64,000 bases of DNA, taken from assembly GCF_001691565.1 (NCBI RefSeq), contig NZ_MAYO01000003.1:310001-374000 (forward strand), given 5' to 3'. The DNA comes from Microbacterium oleivorans. GTDB lineage: Bacteria > Actinomycetota > Actinomycetes > Actinomycetales > Microbacteriaceae. Positions 1 to 8,796 of the stretch are shown piece by piece (within the stretch, counting starts at the first letter, position 1; the number at the start of each line of letters is the position of its first letter). The position numbers were made by a program, and so were the translations under genes. Under the pieces are notes generated by a model, which saw only the letters and a program-made list of their open reading frames with translations, did not search any database and was not told where the DNA came from.

Positions 1-603
1 GGAGTGGGATTCGGCATCCGCCAACAGCGCGCGGACGTTTCCGAGGGAGGCGTCCAGGTCGAGGACGCTCTTGCGATCGACCTGCTCGAGTGTGTGCCCG
101 TGGCGGAGGTAGAACCGTGCCGGGCGATCCTGTGGGATGGTGCCGAAACCGGTGGGAGCGGGAAGCCGTGCGACAGTGACGCCTTCCGCCGGCTCGGGGT
201 GCTCCGCCCACGATTCCAGAATGGTCCGGCCCGCGTGGCGCGCCGTGTCTTCGACGAGCTCGAGGAGGCGTGTGCCGATCCCTCGTCCTTGGACGCGTTC
301 GAGGAGCTCGATCGTCCAGAACGCGACCTGCGACTCTTCCTCTGCCGGGATGTCGAGGATGACCCGTCCGACCACGGCGTCGTCGACCAGGACGATCCAG
401 CTGCGCTTGTCGTTGTCGGGGTTCTCCTGGAAATGGGGGAGCAGTTGTCCCGGGGTGGCGGCTTCGTCGTCGTTCGCACTGATCTCCCGGTAGATCTCGT
501 TGCGGACGTCGACCATCGCGATGAAGTCGGCCGCCTCCGGGTCGTCGAGGGAGACGGGCACGATCAGCGGTCGGATGTCGTATGCGGTGGTGCTGGTAGT
601 CAT
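1..603 (-). CDS. GNAT family N-acetyltransferase, 3' part beyond the window edge
   Basis: Predicted acetyl-CoA-dependent N-acetyltransferase. The ATG at 603-601 follows AGGAACGAG and the frame stays open for 201 codons to the left edge, so the C-terminus is missing. Residues 103-115 (RVQGRGIGTRLLE) are the acetyl-CoA pyrophosphate-binding loop of the GNAT fold, and a second part of the fold (ARFYLRHGHTLEQV) lies near residue 162. More than 200 residues is long for one GNAT domain, so a tandem two-domain protein is likely, but this cannot be seen here. The substrate is unknown. A hairpin at 631-657 separates it from the upstream small gene. Confidence 0.85.
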   Translation of the reverse strand, partial: MTTSTTAYDIRPLIVPVSLDDPEAADFIAMVDVRNEIYREISANDDEAATPGQLLPHFQENPDNDKRSWIVLVDDAVVGRVILDIPAEEESQVAFWTIELLERVQGRGIGTRLLELVEDTARHAGRTILESWAEHPEPAEGVTVARLPAPTGFGTIPQDRPARFYLRHGHTLEQVDRKSVLDLDASLGNVRALLADAESHS

Positions 604-630
604 GATCTCGTTCCTGGAGTGAGTCGGTTC

Positions 631-657
631 GGGGGCCGCGACGGTGTCGCGGCCCCC
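631..657 (-). terminator. Hairpin terminator after the 85-residue gene
   Basis: A perfect 12-bp inverted repeat (631-642 with 646-657, loop GGT) sits 8 nt beyond the stop codon at 665. It has no clear U-tract, which is common in high-GC actinobacteria. It probably ends the 665-922 transcript. Confidence 0.6.
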
Positions 658-664
658 GACGGGA

Positions 665-922
665 TCAGAGACGCGGGCCGAGGAGTGCACGGCGACGGTC
701 CCATTCGGCCTCCCGCGCGCGTCGGGCGATGCCCTCGCGGTGTCGGGCCTCGATCTCCTCACGGTTCGCGCCGGGGCGGGTACTCCACAGGAGCAGCGCC
801 AACGCGATCCGCAGGGCGAGTCGGTCGATGAACGTCTGACGGGGTGTGATGCCCGTCGGGGTCGGATGCTGCAGCGCGGCGAGGACCGCCGTTGTGCGCT
901 GCGGCGCGGTGAGAGTGCGCAT
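665..922 (-). CDS. Small hypothetical protein (85 aa)
   Basis: Not recognised. It starts MRTLTAPQRTTAV; an ATG four codons upstream (934) is also possible, but GAG lies about 7 nt before the 922 ATG. Residues around 30-45 (DRLALRIALALLLWSTRP) form a hydrophobic segment that could touch the membrane. The C-terminal third is strongly charged with many Arg and Glu, and looks like an amphipathic helix. The gene ends at a strong hairpin and may share the promoter at 1259-1288 with the upstream micro-ORF. No known domain is visible; coding is supported by frame composition and context only. Confidence 0.6.
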   Translation of the reverse strand: MRTLTAPQRTTAVLAALQHPTPTGITPRQTFIDRLALRIALALLLWSTRPGANREEIEARHREGIARRAREAEWDRRRALLGPRL

Positions 923-1107
923 GAGTGATCTCATTTCGATCGTTGCAGTGGAGGTGCCGCGGGCGCGGCGGGGGATCGTGCCGCAGCACGAGAGAGCACG
1001 ACCGTGGGCGGGCCTCTGAAGGCCGCCGAGCACGGCGGGGAAGGACGGTGAGTCCGAGCGGGGTCACGCAGGCGACCGTCAGAAGACGGACCTCACGTGC
1101 GCGCCGG

Positions 1108-1218
1108 TCAGTGACCGATGTGAGTGCGGGTCGCCGCTACGGCGCCGAAGGAGAGGGTCCCCCCTGCGGACGGGAACGCGGTGAACGCTTCTCCGGTGGG
1201 CATCATGCGAGTAATCAT
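1108..1218 (-). CDS. Micro-ORF, 36 aa, with consensus Shine-Dalgarno
   Basis: A 36-codon frame starting MITRMMPTGEAFTAF and ending in TGA at 1110-1108. It is led by AAAGGAGGT seven nt before the ATG, the best ribosome-binding site I saw in the window, and a good sigma-70-type promoter lies just upstream (1259-1288). The peptide has no signal sequence or membrane segment and matches nothing I recognise. It could be a leader peptide controlling the 85-residue gene 185 nt downstream, or a functional small protein. The sequence shows initiation signals; function is unknown. Confidence 0.55.
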   Translation of the reverse strand: MITRMMPTGEAFTAFPSAGGTLSFGAVAATRTHIGH

Positions 1219-1225
1219 GTCGGGG

Positions 1226-1234
1226 ACCTCCTTT
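1226..1234 (-). promoter_or_regulatory. Consensus ribosome-binding site of the micro-ORF
   Basis: On the minus strand this reads AAAGGAGGT, fully complementary to the 16S rRNA 3' tail, with seven nt to the ATG at 1218. Confidence 0.7.
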
Positions 1235-1258
1235 CTCAGACTTCTGACGCGAGCCCTG

Positions 1259-1288
1259 ACACTAGCGTCGCCTCGGGCGCGCCGTCAA
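1259..1288 (-). promoter_or_regulatory. Sigma-70-type promoter driving the micro-ORF
   Basis: On the minus strand a -35 TTGACG (1288-1283) and a -10 TAGTGT (1264-1259) are separated by 18 nt. The start of transcription would fall near 1252, about 35 nt before the micro-ORF ATG. It also lies just upstream of smc on the other strand. Confidence 0.55.
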
Positions 1289-1344
1289 GTGGCGTTCCCG
1301 ATTCGTCCGCTAGCGTGGACGCGACGACGACCCCGGAGGCCCCC

Positions 1345-4300
1345 ATGCACCTGAAGAGCGTGACGCTCAAGGGGTTCAAATCCTTCGCCCAGCCGACGAC
1401 ATTCGCCCTCGAGCCGGGGGTGACCTGCATCGTCGGGCCCAACGGTTCGGGGAAGTCCAACGTCGTCGACGCTCTCGCCTGGGTCATGGGAGAGCAAGGC
1501 GCGAAGACCCTTCGCGGCGGCAAGATGGAGGACGTCATCTTCGCGGGCACCGCAACGCGGGGGCCGCTCGGCCGAGCCGAAGTGCAGCTGACGATCGACA
1601 ACTCGGATGGCGCCCTGCCCATCGAGTACAGCGAGGTCACGATCAGCCGGACATTGTTCCGAAACGGCTCCAGCGAGTACGCGATCAACGGGGAGACCTG
1701 CCGACTGCTGGACGTTCAAGAGCTCCTCAGCGATTCCGGTCTCGGCCGTGAGATGCACGTCATCGTCGGACAGGGCCGGCTCGACACCGTCCTGCAGGCG
1801 AGTCCCGAAGATCGTCGCGGGTTCATCGAGGAAGCTGCCGGCATCCTCAAGCATCGTCGCCGCAAGGAGAAGACGCTCCGCAAGCTCGAGGCGATGGAAG
1901 CGAACCTGACACGGCTGAGCGATCTCGCCGGGGAGCTGCGCCGCCAGCTCAAACCGCTCGGCAAGCAGGCGGAGATCGCGCGCGAGGCGGCGTCGATCGC
2001 GGCCGTCGTGCGCGACGCGAAGGCGCGCCTCCACGCCGACGAACTCGCACGTTTGCGAACGGAGCTCGCGGACCATTCCCGCAACGAGCAGGAGCGCCAC
2101 GCCGAGCGTCTCGTGTTGCAGGATCGCGCCGACGGACTGCGCCGGCGGATCGACGAGCTCGAGAACGATCAGCGGGCAGAAGCGGTGGATCGCGCTCGAT
2201 CGGTCACCTTCGAGCTCGGCCGGGTGCAGGAACGCCTCCGTGGTCTCTACTCGCTCGCCGGCCAACGCCTGTCGCTTCTCGAAGACGACAGCGAGGCTCC
2301 GGATACCGGCGCCACCGTCACGCAAGCGGTCATCGACGAGGCGCGAGGTGAGATAGACGAGATCGGCTCCGGTCTCGGTGCGGCTCAGGACGCTGCGGCC
2401 ACGGCGGCGCGGGACGTGATCCGGGCTCGCGCCGAGCTGGACGCACTGGACACCGACATCGCGGCGCAGAGCGCCCTCGTCTCTGAGCACGACATGCGTC
2501 TGGCGTCTCTTCGAGGTCGCGCCGAGGCGGCGGTGTCCAAGGCGGAGGCACTGCGTGCCACCGTCGAACGGCAGCAGCGAGCGCTCGACGCGGCAGCGGA
2601 ACGCCGCGTCGAGGCCGAGTCCGCGCTGGCGGAGATCGCCCCCGCCGCGGATGCGCCGGAAGACTCCGCCGCCGAGTACGCGGCCGCCTACGAGCGGGCG
2701 CAGCGTGATGCGGCTGAAGCGGAGCGTGAGCTGGGATCGATCCGCGAGCGGTTGCATGCGGCGGAGCGCGAGCGCGAGTCGCTGCTCGCTGAGACGGCCG
2801 CGCTGGGCCGGGCGCTCGACATCCGGAATGCCGCCGCGTCGGTCATCGAACGCGGCGGTGCAGGGGTCCGAGGCATCGTCAGCGATGCGATCCGCGTGAC
2901 CGCGGGATATGAGGGTGCGGTCGCGGCGGCTCTCGGCGCGCTCGCGGACGGCGTGCTCGTCGATGACCTCGAGACCGCGCGCACCGTCATCACGACCGCT
3001 CGCGAGTACGACCTGGGTGCTGTCGACATCGCTGTGATGGACGGACCGGTCGTCGTCGAACCCGACCTCGACGGAGAGTGGACGTGGGCTGCGGACGTGG
3101 TGGACGCGCCGGCAGGCGTCCGCGCCGCGCTCGCGGGCGTCGCCATCGCCGAGGACATCGACGGCGCCTTCTCCGCGTGCCAGGCCGCTGCTCGCGCGGG
3201 CAGTCGAATCGTGGCCGTCACTCGAACGGGTGAGACGGTCACGGCGAGCACCGTTCAGGCGGGCTCCGGGCAGTCCCGCTCCCGTCTCGAGTTGGCGGCC
3301 GAGCGCGACGCAGCGCAGGAGCGGCTGACGGAGGTGTCGGTCATCGCCGACTCCCTGCGTGACGCGCTCGATGAGGCCCAGTCGGTCTGGGATGCCTCGC
3401 GCCAACGGACTCGGGAGTCGCTGACCGCCTTGCGGGCGCACGACTCGGAGCGCGCCGCCCACGCCGAGAAGCTCAACCGTGCAACGGTTCGCCTCGAGGC
3501 GGCCGTGGCCGAGTGCGAACGACTCAACGCGGGCGTCCAGCAGGCTGAGGCGGCGGCGCGGGATGCCGACACGGCTGCGCAGGCCGCGCGAGAGGCGTTC
3601 AGCGCGGCGGAGGAGACGCCGAGGCCGATCCTCGATGCATCCGCTCGGGACGGTCTCCTCGATGCGCTGGAGGCTGCGCGCAATCGGGAGATGGACACGC
3701 GCCTGGATGTGGAGACGCTGCGGGAGCGAGTTCGCGCAGCGGAGGCCCGGGTCGTCCAGTTGGAGCGTCAGCGTGAGAGGGAGCGCGCTGCCGCGGAGGC
3801 GGCTGCACGTCGCGCCGTCATCCGTCGTGCTCAGCGAGCGGTCGCGTCCGAGGTCGTGACGGCTCTGCCGCCCGTACTCGACTCGATCGATCGTTCGACA
3901 GCTCAGGCCCGGGTCGAGTTGGAGCGCGCGGAGCAGACTCGTACGGCTCTCACGACAGAGCTCGCACGGCTCCGGCGGGAGGACGGGGAGGTCCGGGAGC
4001 GTCTCTCACGTGTGACGGAGTCCGTGCACGGACTGGAACTGCAGATGCATGAAAAGCGCTTGCACGTGCAGAGCCTCCTCGACAGAGTGCAATCCGAACT
4101 CGGCCTGGACGAGAGTATCCTCCTGGAGGAATACGGTCCGGATGCGGCCGTTCCCGCGGACGACGCAGAGGAGCCTCAGGCATTCGATCGCGCGAACCAG
4201 AAGAAGCGCCTTCAGGATGCGGAGCGCAAGCTCGCCCAGCTGGGTCGGGTGAATCCGCTCGCACTCGAGGAGTTCGCCGCGCTGGAACAGCGTCACTCCT

Positions 4301-4848
4301 TCCTGACCGCGCAGCTGGACGACCTCGTTCGCACCCGCACGGATCTCCTCACGATCATCGAGGAGTTGGACGAGCGGATGCAGGCCATCTTCCTCGCCGC
4401 CTTCGAGGACACGAAGGCCGCCTTCGGCGACGTCTTCCCCATCCTGTTCCCGGGGGGTACGGGCTCGATATCCCTGACCGATCCGGACCATCCACTCACG
4501 ACGGGCATCGACGTCGCGGTGCGTCCGGTCGGCAAGAAGATCGAGCGACTGTCGCTCTTGTCGGGGGGCGAGCGTTCGCTCGCTGCGGTCGCGCTCCTGA
4601 CGGCGATCTTCAAGGCGCGCCCGAGTCCGTTCTACATCCTCGACGAGGTGGAGGCCGCCCTGGACGACGCCAATCTCGGGCGCCTGCTCGGCGTCTTCGA
4701 GCAACTCCGCGAGTCGAGCCAGCTGATCGTGATCACCCACCAGAAGCGGACGATGGAGATCGCGGACGCCCTTTACGGGGTGTCGATGCGTCAGGACGGT
4801 GTGTCCGCGGTCGTCGGTCAACGCGTCCGGGAGCGCGCCGCGGTATGA
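1345..4848 (+). CDS. smc: Chromosome segregation protein SMC
   Basis: ATPase of the SMC-ScpAB condensin that compacts and separates replicated chromosomes. The ATG at 1345 follows GGAGG and gives 1167 aa, the usual bacterial SMC length. The N-terminal head starts MHLKSVTLKGFKSF with Walker A GPNGSGKS at 31-38. Two long Ala/Glu/Arg-rich coiled coils flank the hinge, roughly 505-665, with Gly-rich stretches. The C-terminal head carries the ABC signature LSGGE near 1072-1076 and Walker B YILDE near 1097-1101. The open frame continues upstream of 1345, but that part has no SMC similarity. scpA and scpB are not in this window. Confidence 0.97.
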   Translation: MHLKSVTLKGFKSFAQPTTFALEPGVTCIVGPNGSGKSNVVDALAWVMGEQGAKTLRGGKMEDVIFAGTATRGPLGRAEVQLTIDNSDGALPIEYSEVTISRTLFRNGSSEYAINGETCRLLDVQELLSDSGLGREMHVIVGQGRLDTVLQASPEDRRGFIEEAAGILKHRRRKEKTLRKLEAMEANLTRLSDLAGELRRQLKPLGKQAEIAREAASIAAVVRDAKARLHADELARLRTELADHSRNEQERHAERLVLQDRADGLRRRIDELENDQRAEAVDRARSVTFELGRVQERLRGLYSLAGQRLSLLEDDSEAPDTGATVTQAVIDEARGEIDEIGSGLGAAQDAAATAARDVIRARAELDALDTDIAAQSALVSEHDMRLASLRGRAEAAVSKAEALRATVERQQRALDAAAERRVEAESALAEIAPAADAPEDSAAEYAAAYERAQRDAAEAERELGSIRERLHAAERERESLLAETAALGRALDIRNAAASVIERGGAGVRGIVSDAIRVTAGYEGAVAAALGALADGVLVDDLETARTVITTAREYDLGAVDIAVMDGPVVVEPDLDGEWTWAADVVDAPAGVRAALAGVAIAEDIDGAFSACQAAARAGSRIVAVTRTGETVTASTVQAGSGQSRSRLELAAERDAAQERLTEVSVIADSLRDALDEAQSVWDASRQRTRESLTALRAHDSERAAHAEKLNRATVRLEAAVAECERLNAGVQQAEAAARDADTAAQAAREAFSAAEETPRPILDASARDGLLDALEAARNREMDTRLDVETLRERVRAAEARVVQLERQRERERAAAEAAARRAVIRRAQRAVASEVVTALPPVLDSIDRSTAQARVELERAEQTRTALTTELARLRREDGEVRERLSRVTESVHGLELQMHEKRLHVQSLLDRVQSELGLDESILLEEYGPDAAVPADDAEEPQAFDRANQKKRLQDAERKLAQLGRVNPLALEEFAALEQRHSFLTAQLDDLVRTRTDLLTIIEELDERMQAIFLAAFEDTKAAFGDVFPILFPGGTGSISLTDPDHPLTTGIDVAVRPVGKKIERLSLLSGGERSLAAVALLTAIFKARPSPFYILDEVEAALDDANLGRLLGVFEQLRESSQLIVITHQKRTMEIADALYGVSMRQDGVSAVVGQRVRERAAV

Positions 4849-4912
4849 CGATCGGGTCCTGTGTACTGTGTGCACGGGGACGGGGTGCCCCTCGAGAAGA
4901 CTGGGGTCGGCG

Positions 4913-5260
4913 ATGAAGAACTCTGTGCGCGCGAGCATGCGGCGAACGATGGTGGCCGTGATCGTGGCCGGCGCTCTGGTGGGCGCGCCGTCCGTGGCGT
5001 CGGCGGCGCCGATGCCGGCGGCGTCCGTCAGCGCGACGCGGGTGGTGCCAGCAGCGAAACCCGTGATCAAGAAGTTCGCGAACTGCACGGCGCTCAACAA
5101 GGTCCACAAGGGCGGCGTGGCGAAGGCGGGCGTGAAGTACAACAAGGTCAGCGGCAAGAACAAGACGTTCAAGGTCAAGCCGACCTTCTCGACGGCCCTG
5201 TACAACGCGAACAGCAAGATGGACCGCGACAAGGACGGCATCGCCTGCGAGAAGGGCTGA
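4913..5260 (+). CDS. Secreted Excalibur calcium-binding domain protein
   Basis: A 115-aa exported protein. Residues 1-34 form a signal peptide (basic start, hydrophobic VAVIVAGALVGA, cleavage near ASA-AP). The rest is a single Excalibur domain: it opens with FANCTALNKVHKGG and ends with DRDKDGIACE, a DxDxDG-type calcium loop with the two conserved cysteines. The family is extracellular and its role is unknown beyond likely calcium binding. It lies between smc and ftsY and is probably transcribed alone. The start was chosen because the signal peptide begins there. Confidence 0.9.
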   Translation: MKNSVRASMRRTMVAVIVAGALVGAPSVASAAPMPAASVSATRVVPAAKPVIKKFANCTALNKVHKGGVAKAGVKYNKVSGKNKTFKVKPTFSTALYNANSKMDRDKDGIACEKG

Positions 5261-5270
5261 CCGGTTCAAC

Positions 5271-5276
5271 TAGCCT
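5271..5276 (+). promoter_or_regulatory. -10 box of leaderless ftsY transcript
   Basis: TAGCCT ends six nt before the ftsY ATG, so transcription should begin at or within a base or two of the start codon. Confidence 0.45.
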
Positions 5277-5282
5277 GGGGAC

Positions 5283-6155
5283 ATGGCGGAGAGCTCTTGG
5301 TCCCTCGGTCGCGCGCTGCGCGGCCTGTTCGTCAAGCCGACGATCGATGAGACGACGTGGGACGACCTGGAGACAGCGCTCCTGACGGCCGACTTCGGTC
5401 CCGATGTGACCGAACGCATCGTCGAGGAACTCCGCGAGAAGGTGGAGCGGTTCCGGACGACCGATCCCAAAGACCTCCAGCGCATGCTCCGCGAGACGCT
5501 CGAGGAGCACTTCGCGAAGTTCGACACGACCCTCCGCCTCAGCGAACGTCCTGCAGTGGTGCTCGTCGTGGGTGTCAACGGCGTCGGTAAGACGACGACG
5601 ATCGGCAAGTTCGCGAACTATCTCCGACGATTCGGTCGGAGCGTCGTCGTGGGAGCTGCGGACACCTTCCGCGCGGCCGCCGTCGATCAGCTGGCCACCT
5701 GGGCCGAGCGCGGGGGCGCGGCTATCGTGCGTCCTCAGCAGGAGGGTCAGGACCCGGCATCCGTTGCCTTCCAAACCATCGACCACGCCATCCGCACCGG
5801 CACCGAGATCGTCCTCGTGGACACGGCGGGGCGCCTCCACACCAAGGCCGGGCTCATGGACGAGCTGACGAAGATCCGCCGGGTCATCGAGAAGCAGGCC
5901 CCCGTCAGCGAGGTGCTTCTCGTCCTCGACGCCACAACCGGTCAGAACGGCGTGATGCAGGCGGAAGCGTTCCTGCAGCACGCCGGGGTGACCGGACTCG
6001 TCCTGACGAAGCTCGACGGTTCCGCTCGAGGCGGGTTCGTGCTGGCGGTTCAGGAGCGCACGGGCATTCCGGTCAAGCTGCTCGGACAGGGCGAGGGGAT
6101 CGGCGATCTGACCGGTTTCACCCCTCACGTGTTCGCTTCGGCACTGGTCGATTGA
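5283..6155 (+). CDS. ftsY: Signal recognition particle receptor FtsY
   Basis: GTPase that docks the SRP-ribosome complex at the membrane for co-translational insertion, partner of Ffh (9448-10998). The protein has 290 aa with only the N domain and the G domain. The P-loop GVNGVGKT is at 97-104, DTAGRLHTK at 180-188, and TKLDGSARGG at 242-251. The acidic A domain of proteobacterial FtsY is absent, and the N-terminus (SLGRALRGLFVKP) is a short amphipathic helix that could bind lipid directly. A TAGCCT box six nt before the ATG suggests a leaderless mRNA. Confidence 0.97.
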   Translation: MAESSWSLGRALRGLFVKPTIDETTWDDLETALLTADFGPDVTERIVEELREKVERFRTTDPKDLQRMLRETLEEHFAKFDTTLRLSERPAVVLVVGVNGVGKTTTIGKFANYLRRFGRSVVVGAADTFRAAAVDQLATWAERGGAAIVRPQQEGQDPASVAFQTIDHAIRTGTEIVLVDTAGRLHTKAGLMDELTKIRRVIEKQAPVSEVLLVLDATTGQNGVMQAEAFLQHAGVTGLVLTKLDGSARGGFVLAVQERTGIPVKLLGQGEGIGDLTGFTPHVFASALVD

Positions 6156-6199
6156 CCGGAGCGGTCGCGCGGGGCCTCCAAGGCTGGTTTCATTGAGAC

Positions 6200-6700
6200 A
6201 TGGCGATCGAGCACGACTACTTCGGACTTCTGGAGTCCGGACCCGACGGGTCGATCTTCTGGTCGGAGGTCGTCGACTTCGGTGATCAGCGGGTGACCGT
6301 CGATCTCACTGCGCCCGACCAGGATGACGTGTCGATCGAAGCGCTCGATGTCGCCGCCGCGATGATCGCGGCCCTGGAGACGATCGACCTCCGCGCTCGG
6401 AATGCGATGGTGTCCGAACTGGACGACCGAACCAGCGAGGTGACGGAGTTCATCCTGCAGCAGCAGGAGATGCTGGGCGAGGACATCGAGGACCTCCTCG
6501 TCGACGTCTCGGGTGACACCCACATGGACGTCATCCGGTCCCTCCAGCTGATGAGCATGACGATCCTCGCTGACGAGCACAGCGGCAAGGACCCTTTCGC
6601 GGTCCTCGAGTACGCGCTCGACCCCGACTCGACTGACGACGTCCTGCTGGTCAACCTCGACGTCGCCGGCGCGGTCCAGTCCGTCACCAGCGCCGACTGA
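6200..6700 (+). CDS. DUF2004-like protein
   Basis: A 166-aa acidic cytoplasmic protein, starting MAIEHDYFGLLESGPDGSIFW. It resembles the uncharacterised DUF2004 family, which has a conserved aromatic N-terminal strand and a helical middle (ATVSELDD-type, followed by VTEFILQQQ). It has no signal peptide, membrane segment or catalytic motif. It follows ftsY by 44 nt on the same strand and may be co-transcribed. Family assignment is from memory of the pattern; function is unknown. Confidence 0.75.
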   Translation: MAIEHDYFGLLESGPDGSIFWSEVVDFGDQRVTVDLTAPDQDDVSIEALDVAAAMIAALETIDLRARNAMVSELDDRTSEVTEFILQQQEMLGEDIEDLLVDVSGDTHMDVIRSLQLMSMTILADEHSGKDPFAVLEYALDPDSTDDVLLVNLDVAGAVQSVTSAD

Positions 6701-6703
6701 TCG

Positions 6704-7039
6704 TCAGCCGCGGGATGCACGCGCCCAGTCGAGGGCGTCGCGCAGGGTGGCCAGATCTCGGTACCAGGTGCGGACCTCGGCCCGGCACCTGACCCGGTCG
6801 ATGCGCGTGTCGTACTCGGAGCACTCCGCCATCGCCTCGGAGTCCGTCGGCGGATACTCTCCGGATCCGTCGTAGTAGGTGATCTCGAATCCGTTGGCGG
6901 CATCGCCGGTGACCGACACCACGGTGTCCGGCGCCGGTTCGGTCGGGGGTTCGGCGCTCGGAGCGCCGTGGGGAAGCGCCGCTGTCACGGCGAGTACGGT
7001 CCCGAGAAGGGCGGTGAGGGCGAGAGGAGTCGTGCGCAT
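6704..7039 (-). CDS. Small secreted hypothetical protein
   Basis: A 111-aa protein with an N-terminal signal peptide (MRTTPLALTALLGTVLAVTAALPHG, likely cleavage after GAPSA). The mature part is acidic and contains two cysteines (AECSEYD and RVRCRAE), which could form a disulfide outside the cell. No domain is recognised. It converges with the DUF2004-like gene, leaving only 3 nt between stops. A hairpin at 7054-7080 lies just upstream, between it and lipA. Confidence 0.75.
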   Translation of the reverse strand: MRTTPLALTALLGTVLAVTAALPHGAPSAEPPTEPAPDTVVSVTGDAANGFEITYYDGSGEYPPTDSEAMAECSEYDTRIDRVRCRAEVRTWYRDLATLRDALDWARASRG

Positions 7040-7053
7040 CGGTGTCCTGCTTT

Positions 7054-7080
7054 CGTGGTGCCGGTCGTTCCGGCACCACG
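7054..7080 (-). terminator. Hairpin downstream of lipA
   Basis: An 11-bp perfect stem (7054-7064 with 7070-7080, five-nt loop) in the gap between the lipA stop and the next minus-strand gene. It is suited to ending the lipB-lipA transcript, although it lies about 80 nt beyond the lipA stop. Confidence 0.5.
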
Positions 7081-7162
7081 AACGTAGAAGCGGGGCTGCC
7101 GCCAGACAGGGGGCGGCGCTGTCACGGTGGAAGGATGCCGCGGAAGCTCCCCTGTGGAGGAA

Positions 7163-8158
7163 TCAGACCGCCTGCGCGAATCCCTCCGCGTCGGCCTCCT
7201 CGGCCAGGTGGGCGAGAGCGGGTGGGATCTCGCGATCCTTCGACCGCATGGAACGAGCCCACAGTCGGCCAGCCCGGTAGGAGGACCGGACGAGTGGTCC
7301 CGCGAGGACACCGAGGAAGCCGATGGACTCCGCGAGCCGGCGGAGCTCGATGAACTCCTGCGGGGTAACCCACCGCGCCACCGGCAGGTGGCGCGGTGAC
7401 GGTCGCAGGTACTGCGTCAGCGTGATGATGTCGGTCCCGGCGGCGTGGAGATCGCGCAGGGCCTCCTCGACCTCGTGTCGTTCCTCGCCCATGCCCAGGA
7501 TGAGGTTGGACTTCGTGATCAATCCGGCATCCCGCGCCCTCGTGAGGACGCCGAGCGACCGCTCGTACCGGAAGGCCGGTCGAATGCGCTTGAAGATCCG
7601 GGGGACGGTCTCGACATTGTGCGCGAACACCTCCGGCCGCGAGGCGAAGACGACGTCGAGCAGTTCCGGGTCGCCGTTGAAGTCCGTGGCGAGCAGTTCC
7701 ACGCCCGTTCCGGGGTTCGCCGCGTGGATCTGGCGGACGGTCTCGGCGTTGAGCCACGCACCGCCGTCGGGGAGGTCGTCGCGAGCCACGCACGTCACGG
7801 TCGCATAGCGCAGGCGCATGCGCGTGACGCTCTCCGCCACTCGGCGCGGCTCGTCCGTGTCGTACTCGGCGGGCTTGCCGGTGTCGATCTGGCAGAAATC
7901 GCATCTCCGGGTGCACTGCGAACCGCCGATGAGAAATGTCGCTTCGCGGTCCTCCCAGCACTCGAAGATGTTGGGACACCCCGCCTCCTGGCAGACGGTG
8001 TGCAACCCTTCGTCCTTCACGAGGGACTGCAGTTCCTGGTACTCGGGTCCCATCCGCGCCTTCGTGCGGATCCACTCCGGCTTGCGCTCGATGGGCGTCT
8101 GTGCGTTGCGTACTTCGAGGCGCAGCATACGACGGCCGTCGGGACCGGCCGCGCTCAC
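7163..8158 (-). CDS. lipA: Lipoyl synthase LipA
   Basis: Radical-SAM enzyme that inserts two sulfurs into protein-bound octanoyl groups to make the lipoyl cofactor of 2-oxoacid dehydrogenases and the glycine cleavage system. The GTG start at 8158 overlaps the lipB stop (GTGA) and gives 331 aa beginning [18 protein letters not shown], matching actinobacterial LipA. The auxiliary cluster cysteines are C56, C61 and C67; the radical-SAM cysteines C82, C86 and C89 (CTRRCDFC); and the C-terminal serine motif is RSSY. It is translationally coupled to lipB. One oddity is VTCVARDDL, where LipA usually has VTGVARDDL. Confidence 0.96.
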   Translation of the reverse strand: MSAAGPDGRRMLRLEVRNAQTPIERKPEWIRTKARMGPEYQELQSLVKDEGLHTVCQEAGCPNIFECWEDREATFLIGGSQCTRRCDFCQIDTGKPAEYDTDEPRRVAESVTRMRLRYATVTCVARDDLPDGGAWLNAETVRQIHAANPGTGVELLATDFNGDPELLDVVFASRPEVFAHNVETVPRIFKRIRPAFRYERSLGVLTRARDAGLITKSNLILGMGEERHEVEEALRDLHAAGTDIITLTQYLRPSPRHLPVARWVTPQEFIELRRLAESIGFLGVLAGPLVRSSYRAGRLWARSMRSKDREIPPALAHLAEEADAEGFAQAV

Positions 8159-8796
8159 GCTGCGACCTCCGCGCCGAACTCTTCTGCGAAAGCGGATGCC
8201 ACGGTCGGAAGGATCTGACGGGGGGAGACGTCGCGCCCGAGGAGAGACGTGAGCGTCGTGACGCCGGCGTCCGCGATCCCGCACGGGATGATCCGAGAGA
8301 ACGGCTCGAGGGAGTTGTCGCAGTTCAGCGCGAACCCGTGCATCGTGACCCCGCCCTGCACTCGCACGCCGATGGCGGCGACCTTCGCCGTCGCGCCGGA
8401 GTCATCGACCCAGACCCCGCTTCGTCCGTCGACGCGTTTCCCGTCGAGACCGAGCGATCGGACGACACGAATGAGAACGTCCTCGAGTCGGCGCACGTGC
8501 GCCACGACGTCGACCGGCTCGGGGAGGCGGACCAGGGGGTAGCCGACGAGCTGGCCCGGTCCGTGCCAGGTGATCTTCCCGCCACGGTCGACATCGACGA
8601 CCGGCGTGCCGTCGGCGGGGCGCTCATGGGACGCCGTGCGTGCCCCGGCCGTGTACACGGCCTCGTGCTCGAGGAGGAGGAGCGTGTCGCCCCGGCTCCC
8701 CTTCACGATGTCGGCGTGGAGTTCCCGCTGAAGCGCCCAGCCGTCGCGGTAGGGGACCAGGTCGGGCGCCATGCCGACCGTGCGGATCTCGATCAA
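8155..8796 (-). CDS. lipB: Octanoyltransferase LipB
   Basis: Transfers octanoyl from acyl carrier protein to lipoyl-domain lysines, the step before LipA. A TTG start at 8796 is chosen because GGAGG lies five nt upstream and the protein then begins [16 protein letters not shown]; the ATG nine codons later would remove a conserved strand. It has 213 aa with [14 protein letters not shown] at 71-84, the catalytic lysine K138 (AKVAAIGV) and the acyl-thioester cysteine C172 (IIPCGI). It is the first gene of the lipB-lipA operon and is divergent from a TetR gene. Confidence 0.95.
   Translation of the reverse strand: MIEIRTVGMAPDLVPYRDGWALQRELHADIVKGSRGDTLLLLEHEAVYTAGARTASHERPADGTPVVDVDRGGKITWHGPGQLVGYPLVRLPEPVDVVAHVRRLEDVLIRVVRSLGLDGKRVDGRSGVWVDDSGATAKVAAIGVRVQGGVTMHGFALNCDNSLEPFSRIIPCGIADAGVTTLTSLLGRDVSPRQILPTVASAFAEEFGAEVAA

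Noticed and set aside
1285..3462. Long open frame (725 codons) antisense to smc
   Set aside because: A shadow of high-GC codon bias in smc; it has Arg-rich composition and no ribosome-binding site.
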